In this document: positions 50,718-60,800 of the stretch, one piece after another
How positions within the stretch are numbered: position 1 is the first letter of the stretch
How the letters are laid out: the number at the start of each line of letters is the position of its first letter
DNA from: Macrosoma leucophasiata
Taxonomy: Eukaryota; Arthropoda; Insecta; Lepidoptera; Hedylidae
NCBI GenBank assembly: GCA_036365455.1
Contig: JAWQUS010000019.1
Location: 10,206,001-10,270,000 of the forward strand
Direction: 5' to 3'
DNA length: 64,000 nucleotides
Translations under genes and position numbers: made by a program
The notes under the pieces: model-generated
What the model saw: only the letters and a program-made list of their open reading frames with translations
Told to the model about the DNA's origin: nothing
Database searches by the model: none

Positions 50718-51842
50718 GTACGTAACTTCATGCCTGTAATCCCCGAAGGGGTAGGCAGAGGTAAATGCATGCATTCAAGCATACATGCAAACACCCACCA
50801 CTCGCCGGTTACGTTTTCGCCCATGTAACAGGTGGCGAACCTGTTGCCATCTCCGGGCACTTTACCAAACTCAGAGGTACTGGGAAACTTCCAGAAAATG
50901 GAAAAATCCCAATAGCTCAAACTCAAACTCAAAAATTCATTTAATCACTTGAAAATAATAGAATTTGCTTGTGATAGGTCAAATTACAAATATGAAATTA
51001 AAGCGAATAACAACTGATACGTTGATTAATATGTCAAAGTAAATAAATTAATAATAGTCCAAAAATACTTAATAATAAAAATAGGTATCAACAGAATGTT
51101 CCATACTCTCTGTTACAAACGGCAAGATAAGACTAAACAAAAAAATATGGGACATTCCTTGTCATTCACTGGCAGAGTTCCAAAGCCCACATTACTGAGA
51201 AAAAACCTGCCAAAACAAAACTCAGTAGCGTCTTTTCAAAATATGTTCCTTAAAACTATTTTCACAATATGAAACTTATAACTATGTTTTACAATGTCAA
51301 GTACAATGCACATTCATTTCACAAAATTATTGTTTAGTCTTGTGGAGCTAGACCAGCATTTGTCCAGGCATCTCTATCCTTTAGATAGTCATCGAGTCTA
51401 TAGTACGCATTTTTACATAGTGTGCGTTTAATACATGACTTAAATTTATTATCTGTAAGTTCAAGAATGTTGGACGGAATTTTGTTATAAAACTGTATAC
51501 TATAACTTGTTAAGAAACATTTATGTGTTTTCGATAGGCGAAAACTTGGAAATACTAATTTATTTTTATTTCTGGTATTATAAGTATGTATATCATTAAT
51601 TTTCTTAAATAAGTGCAAGTTTTTCCTAGCATACAATATATTTTCATAAATATATTGGCAAGGGACCGTCATTATATTTATTTGCTTGAATAATTCTTTC
51701 AAGGAGTCACGACTATTTAAGTTAGCACCAGAGTTATAGGATTTTTAATCTTTATCTCTGATAGTCCCCGACCCGGGAATCGAACCCAGGACCCCCAGCG
51801 TAGTAGTATTGGCCTGCTACCACTACGCTACTGAGGCAGTTA
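50718..51842 (-). mobile_element. SINE family B split by a CR1-like LINE
   Basis: 50718-50912 is the SINE 3' part and 51745-51842 its tRNA-like head (GGTTCGATTCCCGGGTCGG on the minus strand). Between them is the LINE 50913-51740. Removing it restores a normal family B copy. Confidence 0.82.
50913..51740 (-). mobile_element. CR1-like LINE, C-terminal coding end and 3' UTR
   Basis: 51702-51334 encodes HTYNTRNKNKLVFPSFRLSK, then SIQFYNKIPSNILELTDNKF and KRTLCKNAYYRLDDYL, the conserved post-RT region of CR1/Jockey-type LINEs, with an intact stop. The 3' UTR ends in AATTTTTGAGTTTGAGTTTG repeats (minus strand). Confidence 0.8.
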
Positions 51843-51849
51843 ATGATAT

Positions 51850-52840
51850 AATAATAATAATGAACCGTTGGCACGAGTCTCTTCCCTTCTTGAGGGGAGG
51901 CCTGGGGCTTACTCCACCACGCTGCTCTAATGCGGGTTGGTGGAGATAACGGTTAGTGGCCAACCCGCTGTCGAATGTTTTCAAACCGCCCATACATATG
52001 GTCTAGGACAATGTTTAACGACTGCTATTTATCTATAGCAACCAGGATCGTCGGCTTTACCCTTTATTCTCATCGGCCCCCTCTGAGACCGGCACCGAGG
52101 TGGTCGTTAGTTTCATTTGCCCCCTTCATAGTTATACTGCAATGGTTTATTCGCATTTCGTATCGGACGTTAGGTACCAATAGTCGAAAATTGACTTAAG
52201 TGACAATTTTTCAATTTGACAATTTGTCAATGATTTCGTCATGAGTGTCGTTTTCATGGTTTTTGTGGGTGTTGAATTCGATAGTGGTGTCAAAATATGG
52301 ATCCAAGATGGCGGCTGCTAGAAGTTGTCAACTTTTTCGTCATGGGTTTCGTTTACATGGTTCATAATGTAAATAAAATAAATCTAGGATTTACATTTTG
52401 AACCATGAAAACGACACCCATGACGAAAACGTTGACAACTTCATGCAGCCGCCATCTTGGATCTATATTTTGACACCACTATCGAATACAACACCCTCAA
52501 GAACCATGAAAACAACACTCATGAAGAAAAAATTGACAAATTGAAAAATTGTCACCTAAGTCAATTTTCGACTATTGGTACCTAACGTCCGATACGAAAT
52601 GCGAATAAACCATTGCAGTATAACTATGAAGGGAGCAAATGAAACTAACGGCTACCCCGGTGCCGGTCTCAGAGGAGGCCGATGGGAATAAACGGGCTTA
52701 ACGTGCTCTCCGAAGCACGGAAACGCGCATTTTAATTTGCCACCAGTGGTCACCCGTCACATACCCGACCGCACCCATATCGCTTAATCGAGTAGATAGC
52801 TTGCGTTCTACACAAGCCGCGAGGCCTTGCGCGCTTCAGA
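51850..52840 (+). repeat. Family L copy containing a ~630-bp palindrome
   Basis: The outer parts 51850-52060 and 52695-52840 match 15120-15446. The palindrome 52063-52692 interrupts it. Arms start TTATTCTCATCGGCCCCCTC and end with its near complement. Each arm contains an AAGATGGCGGC-type motif (52311 and 52449). The stretch 52840-53440 carries an RTE-like relic. Confidence 0.75.
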
Positions 52841-53737
52841 AAGATGAAAAGAGGATGATACGAAATTATATTATAAATACTAGCGGACCCAACCCCCTAA
52901 ATCCGCTGTCCTGTCTCTATGTACATAACAAAGTATATAAATACAAAAAAAATTAAAAGGGTATTTTCCAGTGGACCAAACTATGAATCTAAACCTTTCT
53001 CAAAACACACAGTAATGAATCATCAAAATCGGTGCAGCAGTTACGGACGAGTTCAATAACATACTCGTATCTACACAACACACGCACACAAAAAAAGATG
53101 AGTGAATGATACAATGTAATTAAGAAATTTGAAATGAAAATAAAATAAGAATGCAGTCTTTATTTCTTTGTTAATTATGTACTTAGGTCGAATATTGTTA
53201 ATCAAAATTAATTGTAGAGAGGTTAATTGTTATAAGAAATAATTTGAAAGCTGTTTTCCCTGACAACCGGTTTCTTAGCTCATCGTATTAAATATACCAA
53301 TTCAACATTGCTAAGAAGTCGTTTACTGGGACACTTGATGGAAGAGAAGATAGGTATTGCCATTTAGATAGTTCCGTAAAGCCCCGAATATTTCGATTTT
53401 TTTAGTTGCTTACGCGTATAAACATAATATTGTATGTAATGTAATGTATGTCAATAAAATTAAAACAAATTAGCAAAGAACAGCGCCAGTGGCGGGAGGG
53501 GAGGTCCCGCTCGCTTGTTCCGGCATCGCGCTGCGGCGTGTGTGTGTGTTGCCATGGATACGAGACGCGCATGCGCAATGAAATTCCTCATAAATTCCTC
53601 TTAAATTTTGAGGAAGCGGTAGCGGAAGAGGATTTTTTTATTTTTATTTATGAGGATGCGGTAACGGATGAGGAACCCAAAATATTGCGGAACTTTCTCA
53701 TTATGAGGAAGAGGAAGAGGAATCCTCAACAACCCTA

Positions 53738-55357
53738 ATTTACATGCACAAATCTATGTTATTGTTTTTGTTATTATTCCGTTTTTAAAAAAATTAGAAT
53801 TTTAGAACATTTTATATTTATTTCGAAATATTTTATAACAAATGATTAATATTTTGTTCCGAATAAAGAAGGGGTATCTCAATTCTGAGGTTTATTCATA
53901 AGTCTGTGCAAGTCTGTGTCTGTGGTAGAGTTTTGGCGGGAACCTTGAAAGAGGCGTGTGGTGCTCTTATTTTATTTCATATTCTGAGATATATTAGATA
54001 AAGTTGGTAGTATTTTGTTTAATATAGGCTTATTACAGTTCCCGTGCATAGTGAAATAGAATAACAGTGCGAAAACATGGCGAAAACACGGTGTTTCAGT
54101 TTGCCTCCAAAACTCCATTTGAAATGTTCTGGTAAAGTAGCCATCGCTTTACTCGAGTTTCTGACTGTGACTCTGATCTATAATTTCCCGACTGATTCTT
54201 AGTTTTACGCTGCTTGCGAATACGAAATATCATTTCACTTGACACTGGCAATAAGCGTAATAGCGATGCCATTATCCTAAAAAAAAAAGTCTATGGTTGT
54301 AGTTTATTCTTTATTCTATATCAAAGAGTATATTAATATACTGGGAAAAGAGAGCACTCTTGAGGATTTTTTTGTCATACAATGTCAAACATTGTGACAC
54401 AGTAACGCCATCTATTAGCACATCCTGTGAAACTATTGTTTATGTTAGGTAGCTTTATAGACATAAATATTGAAAGTACTACTGGATTTGTAGGTATTAA
54501 AATCGAGGAATTTTCAGTTTTTATCAAATGCAAGTTTTTTTAAGATATCTAAGACTATATTGCAGTCATTGAATAGGCTACCTTCACCCATAGTTAAAAA
54601 AAATATGATATCTTAAAATTGTATTATGCATTTGATAAAAACATTGATTAAATAAAAATACAAGACATATGTACTTTGATACATTATTTATTGTTTTTAA
54701 AACACAAATCCAACCACAACTTACAAATAATACACTAAACAACTAAGTTAAAAGCGTCCTTTCGCAAATTTTGGATATAGCGTCCATTCGCAAGTTTTAG
54801 ATATACGTACGATATAGGCAGTATACACTATAGGCGGAGGAAAAAACTTCAACTCGACGCACTAAAGCACTAAACAAACACTAAATCGTATGTAATAACA
54901 ATAGAATAACAATTTGATGCGCATTCAACACGGCAAACAATTTCCGTTTGAAGCAAAGTTTTAAAGTTTCAATTTGACATTTATTGATGAAATGGTGTTG
55001 CTACTTACAAAAATAATTGATGAACTTTATATCACATATTTTTTCTGTTACAGTTTCATAATATTATTTCGAACTGGAATATATAGAAACTAAGCAAGAA
55101 TTCATAAAACTGAAATGAATAATTTCGCGTATTTTCACGAATTTACACACCTGGTGACATCTATTGTAAGTCCAGGATAATATTTGTACAAGTTGTACAG
55201 GATATGATACCAGATGGCGGTACTGAATTCGTAATTTTGGATTTGTATGGAAGTGTCCCCCCCCTGTTCTATATTCTTTAACAGTCTATCACGGTTTGTG
55301 TTCTCTATGGCTGTCTGTCAATTTTGTACTGAATTTTGGAGCGTTTTGGTTTGGTTC
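53738..55357. other. Spacer between divergent genes, mostly unique
   Basis: There is a TTTTGGCGGGAA motif at 53933-53944, which fits the E2F consensus. A 41-codon frame begins with ATG at 54077 (MAKTRCFSLPPKLHLKCSGK...). Nothing else is recognised. It may hold shared regulatory DNA of the zinc-finger and pICln genes, displaced by the two hAT insertions. Confidence 0.4.
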
Positions 55358-56607
55358 GTTTGGTTTAGGGATGGCGATTCTTTCTGAAAAAGATCAATCT
55401 TTGAATCGATTCGAATCGAAGAGTAAAAAATCGATCCTCGATTGTATCGACGTCTAAGAAATCGATGTCCGATTAATCGACATTTTTTCAATTTGGTTCA
55501 TGTCAACTTCAAATTCAATGTAAGTGACGAGCAAAAAAAAATTGGTTGCCTGTAAAGTCGGTTTTACGGGCGAAGATTTTACGTGACAACGTCTTTTTCT
55601 CGGTAGAAAGGCATTCGCCGGTCCGGCAGGCCTCTCTCTCGTTCGGTGACTCATCGTTACGTTACCGGGCGTTACACTTTTTCATGAGTGACTCCGAGCC
55701 GCAACCTAATTTAAGACGTTGTCACGTCAAAAAGAAAAGAAGTCAATGTTGCTTCATTTTACACGTTCTTCTTCTTTATTATAATTAATGGCTACTACCC
55801 AAGACTTAGGGTAATTCTGTCAGAATCCAGTAATTGGAGACGCACAATTAAATACATACAAAAAAGAAATAAATAAATGAAATTGATCGGTGGACTAGAA
55901 GATTGTCTGGTGATGAATAAAGTTATATCCTCTAATGATACCTACGACAAAAACAAACACAATCACTATCGTTAGATGATAGTATAGGCGAAGTAAAAAT
56001 TTATTGCTATTCTAAAAAAAAAAATCTAACATTATTTACACGTATACATTTGGCTAATCTATAAACAAAAAGTGAAGTTACTAAATTAAGCAAAGATTTC
56101 ATATTAGTAGGACGGAGAATGCCACAGGGAAGAAGGGAGTACAAATAAATTTTATTTATAGAACAATTAAAGAATTTCAACTTACTTCTGAAAGGGTTAC
56201 TTAGTATTGCTTGTAAAGTGCTCAAAGAGTCCGAAAAAGTTATTGTATTGGAGAGATTGTGTGATTCAAAATAAGTAACTGCTTCATAAAGTGCTATAGC
56301 CTCACCAGAAAAAACTGAAGATATGTAAGGAAGTTTAAAATTTAAAAATATTTTATATCGTGGAATCCACACCGCTGCTCCAACTCCCGATTCCGGAGAA
56401 AGTTTGGAAGCGTCTATGTAAATCGATAACCAATTTGGACATTTTGAAGATAAAATGTCTTTAAACAGATCATTAGCTCCAGGAGTGTTTTTGCTGATGC
56501 CGAAATCAAGAATTATGTTAGGTTGATGAGTAAGAATATCATATTTGTATGAAAATATTGGACATTTTGGACAATTAAACAGATTGTAACCTAATTGTTG
56601 TAAAAAA

Positions 56608-56818
56608 AATAAAATACGCTTACACTCACAGCCCCACAGTAGGTATAAACCTGTGTCGTGGGTGCCGTTGTACACATACAACACATACACAAACATCCAG
56701 ACCCGAAACAAATATCTGTAGGCCATACAAATATATGTCCCGGAGCGGAGATCGAACCCGCGACACTTCGAATCAAACGGTCGTCTCACACCGCTGGACT
56801 AACCGGGTCGTCTTAAGT
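56608..56818 (-). mobile_element. SINE family C, full length, inside the RNase H LINE
   Basis: On the minus strand: GACGACCCGGTTAGTCCAGC, GGTTCGATCTCCGCTCCGGG, then TATATTTGTATGGCCTACAG and CTGTGGGGCTGTGAGTGTAA. Confidence 0.88.
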
Positions 56819-57063
56819 TGTAAGTTAATAAAAGTATTGACAATCCTAGGGGAACATTTATGGGTCCAATATTTATTGGTCCTGACAAGGTCTGCTAATA
56901 ATAAAAGCTTAGGAATGAGAGGATGCGAACCGCACTGTAGAACTCTATAAACAAAACGATCCGCCAGATATTGTCGTCTTAGGTGGTAGGGAAGGTCGCA
57001 GCTTTCTACACAAAGTGTGTTTGTTGGAGATGACTTCATACATCCAGTAACTATCCTTAAACA

Positions 57064-57210
57064 TCCCCTTATTCATAAACGTACATTAGCTACGTTTTAG
57101 CTATAGAATGCTTTGTCTTTGTCAGTTGCATTGTCAAATGTGCAGAATAGAAAAAGACAAAGGAGAGATTTGCAACGCTATAGCTAATATACGTTTATGA
57201 ATAAGGGGGT
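57064..57210. mobile_element. ~147-bp MITE in the LINE fragment
   Basis: The ends are CCCCTTATTCATAAACGTAC and TACGTTTATGAATAAGGGGG, with inner TTAGCTA / TAGCTAA blocks. Confidence 0.85.
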
Positions 57211-57534
57211 AAAATGACTGATGGGGGGGGGACTGCAATTTATCCAAACTATCTAATTTACTTTTAATGCACGGTTCCATTAAGAAAGAGCCATAATCCA
57301 GTACACTGCGGACCAGAGCATTGTATAACAGTTTATTACACGTTAAATGATAACATATAACTCTTTTTACCTACCTCTTTTTACTACATGTTTCCTTTAA
57401 GTAATGAAGCAAAAAGGTCGATCTTAGTATCGATTCACTAGATCGATTCAGTGCAGTGAATCGATTCAAATAATCGATCTTTTCGGTCTAAAAGATTGAT
57501 CTTCCGATTAATCGATCTCAGATCGCCATCCCTA

Positions 57535-57720
57535 GTTTGGTTGTGCGTGCGATTCACAAAACGTGTTTTGTTCGGCTTTCGAAAAATTTATCTTATTTCT
57601 ACTAGTATCTAATTAATAGGAGCGCGGATTCATATTTCTGTACACTTTCAGTTCCTTAATTTTCTCAGTACATAGCTTTCTTTATTGTTTGGCCTGTTCA
57701 AAAGACGGTAGGTCGTGAAA
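57535..57720 (+). promoter_or_regulatory. pICln 5' region
   Basis: Only 186 bp separate the hAT edge from the ATG. Two TCAGT initiator-like motifs (57648-57652, 57666-57670) could mark transcription start sites. No TATA box is seen. Confidence 0.45.
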
Positions 57721-57842
57721 ATGGTGGTGATATCTTCAACATTTGCTGCGCCGGCCGAAGGCATCCTTTTGGAGACACCATCCACTAAATTATTAGTGAA
57801 TGATCAAGAACTGGGGACTGCTACTTTGTACATCACACAAAG
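57721..57842 (+). CDS. icln: pICln exon 1
   Basis: It starts MVVISSTFAAPAEGILLETP, the usual N-terminus of the family, and ends ATLYITQ plus two bases. Donor GTAAGT. No other in-frame Met lies upstream before a stop. Confidence 0.93.
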
Positions 57843-60800
57843 GTAAGTTTCACTTTCATTTCTGTCGCTGTGGTAAAGACAATAAGGTGTAATTAACATA
57901 ATTGGGCCATGAGAATTATACTGTTGGATTTGTTACCTATTTAACTAGTTTTGATTAAAAAAGTAATCCGTATTCCTGTAGGGTTAGGCAGAGGTAAACA
58001 CATGTATTCATGCATACATACATGCAAATATTCACAATTTGCCAGTTATATTTTTTCCTGTAGAATGATTGGTGACACCACCGGAGAAATTAGGGATGGA
58101 ACTTGCCGCTCAATAAACCGCTTTCTTCTTTATAATCAATGGCTACTACCCAAGACTAAGGGTAATTCTGCCAGAATCTAGTAAGTAGAGACGCACATTT
58201 AAATACCGAATGATTCCCAGCGACCAGTCGATCTTTGGAGGCTCCCAGAACTGGAGGCCCGTTTCGGCCCTCCCTTTATTCCGCCACTGCTACATGGTGT
58301 GATGGTGGTTGAATTTTTGTTTCTTATTCCCAGTAATGTGGTATGGGGCGGCGGTGTAAGCGCATCGGGCGGCAACTCTCCCACCATATCTCTTTTGTAC
58401 CCAAGCATATCCCTGCACGCGATCCAGAGGGAGCCGTCCCCTGCACTATATATGGTGCTTAATTATGAACTAAGGTGAGTCTAAACAGCATTGGCGATAG
58501 TTTTTTTGCGTTCATTTTACATTTTGGGAATTGGGAATTTTTATTTTGGAATCCTGGGCATCCGGAATTGACCTATCTACCAATTATGCTCCCTTATTTC
58601 TTTTACTTTCCCTTATTTTTACCATCGAACCACCTATTTACAAAGGAATATCGCTTTTTTAACACATTTACTTTTATTTTTCTACAAATATATATTTTTT
58701 TTATTGCAAAAATAAACCTAATGTAAACTTTTTTAAAATTCAAATATTCTTCTGTTTGGCAATAATTGAGATCAATTAAATCAACAACTCTGTAGTCTCA
58801 AAACAACCGAAAATAAAGTTCTTAGAAAATAACAAAAAAATATACATACCTATTATGTTAGGGACAAAATAATTAAGATCAAACATAAATTTATGACGTT
58901 TTGGTAGCTGTATTTGTAAAACAAGCCTGCAAAAAAACTGGTGCATGGCTCCTGGTTTTTGGCCTTTAGAAATAAAATAAAATTTAAATGTGATAAATTT
59001 GTTTGCTCTATCATGATTTAAATTAAAAATATCAACATTTGTAGTTAATAGATAAACTTAATAAGCTTGAGCGTCTCCAAAACATGTTCATTTGGCTTAT
59101 ATTTGGTTTGCGCAAATATGACCACATCTCCAGCTACCGTGATAAACTCAAGTGGCTCCCAATTCATCTTTGCTGGATCACCCACATTCTTTCACTTTTA
59201 TACTGTGTTCTATTCAATCCGAATGCTCCATTTTACCTTAAAGAACATTGCCAGTACTTATGCCTCTCCCATTCACCTTCCCTTCGATCCTCTGAAAACC
59301 TTCAGCTTCACATTCCCAAGCATTCTTCTCAATTCTTTTCAAAATCTTTTACTGTAGAAGCTGTTCATCTTTGGAACAGCTTACTAACAACAGTTCGGCA
59401 AGCCCAAACTGTTGTTTCCTTTAAACATAAGGTCAAAGATTTTTATTTAACTCAGACTCTAACTATCTATCCTTTTTCATCCTTCTTCTTTACCTCTTTT
59501 TCTAAAACTTTAAATGTTGTCTTTTGGTCATGCATTGCTCTTTCATAATGTATAAATAATTATAATATTTCTCCTCATTTCGTAATTATATATTCATTTA
59601 TTATTATTATTATGTTTTAAATCTTTATTATTGCTCAGTACACCCTGCCGGCAAATAAATAATTTCTTTCTTTATGTTCCCGACTAAAAGGTTGTCTGGA
59701 AGAAATCGCACCTTTTGCGATAAGACCGCCTTTTGTACTTTTATTTCTTTTCTAGCTTGTATAATTGGTTAAGTTTTCTGGTGTACAATAAAGTGTATAA
59801 ATAAATAAATAAATAATAGTTGGCAGTCATTCAAATAAAAAAAAAAACATTTGTGTTGTTCCCAGGTACTTGATAAAATTATTCCCGGTTCTGGAAACGC
59901 TTATATTCCCGGGAATTTCCGTCCCGGGAATATAAGATAAGCTGTGTTAGATGTAAAATGTAAAATATTATCTTTTATTTAGCTTTAGATAATGTGGTGA
60001 TGGACCTCAACTATAGGTTAGTTCTTAGATCATTTATTACAGTTTTTTTTTCTTTTTTAGACTGCCAGAACTAAACCAACCATCCGCTGCAGGAGATGCC
60101 AATGAGGATGATGATGATGAAGAGTTTGATGCGGAAGAGCAGCCAATCACACAGCTTAGGTAAGATTGTAAAATTAAAATTATAAAAGATAAAATTTGAC
60201 TCTACCCCTTTGACGTTAAGCTTTATACGACATCATATAAAGCTTAACGTGATGATGCATTAATTATACTTGCAATAGAGCATCTTTGGTGGTAGCTTTT
60301 ATCCAGCAATCGACATTCTTCGGCTTAAATGGTCTTGAGTCAATATAATATACAGGGTTAAATATATATAACGCATAAATCGTCAAAGGTGAGTTAGGTA
60401 CAAACAACAACGGTACTAACAACTCTATGACTTTTGCCAAAACGCAGTACATCACATGATAAGAAATAAATTGTTTCAAATGGGACTTCTATCAATTGTT
60501 AGCACTACGTTTCATAGGTATATTTTTACATAGGTACAAACGTCAGCTGTTTATGTAACGTGAAGTTAAGAAGTATTAGAACTGCAAATTCTATTTATTA
60601 TTTTTTGTATGGTAAAAAAAATATTGAATTAGAGAAAGTTGTACAACAAAAGTGTTAGTCTTGATGAGTGGAAGCCTCCCTTTAAGAATTATGCGCTGGT
60701 TACAAATGGAAAGTGTAACCAGCGCATAATTCTTGGGTTGGTGTGTCCGACAGGTTCGTGCCGGCCACCGAGGGTGACCTGCAGGCGATGTACGCGGCCA

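Larger units (their letters stand above)
50598..53737. mobile_element. hAT-like shell 2 (3140 bp) full of nested elements
   Basis: The 8-bp target duplication ATTTACAT flanks it exactly (50590-50597 and 53738-53745). The ends are TAGGGTTGTTAAGGAAGTG and CTCAACAACCCTA. The subterminal regions are GAGGAAGAGGA and GAGGATGCGGATGAGGAAG repeats on both sides, which give a meaningless Glu-rich frame at 53448-53738. There is no transposase. The inside holds SINE B, a CR1-like LINE, family L and a long palindrome. Confidence 0.8.
56030..57335 (-). mobile_element. LINE fragment: RT end and RNase H domain
   Basis: The minus strand 57335-57230 encodes VRSVLDYGSFLMEPCIKSKL. 57039-56830 encodes DLPYHLRRQYLADRFVYRVL. 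56600-56010 encodes an RNase H domain with WLSIYIDASKLSPESGVGAA, SSVFSGEAIALYEAV and ITFSDSLSTLQAIL (D-E-D residues present). This is the I-like/R1-like type. It is split by a MITE (57064-57210) and SINE C (56608-56818). Confidence 0.82.
55366..57534. mobile_element. hAT-like shell 3 (2169 bp) in the pICln upstream region
   Basis: The 8-bp target duplication GTTTGGTT flanks it exactly (55358-55365 and 57535-57542). The ends are TAGGGATGGCGAT and ATCGCCATCCCTA. Subterminal sequence is rich in GATCGATT-type motifs (55390-55480 and 57418-57520). It has no transposase frame. The inside holds a LINE fragment with nested SINE and MITE. Its right edge is 186 bp from the pICln start codon. Confidence 0.85.

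Noticed and set aside
53448..53738. Glu-rich open frame
   Set aside because: It is the GAGGAAGAGG subterminal repeat of a hAT shell. The matching repeat lies at the other end.
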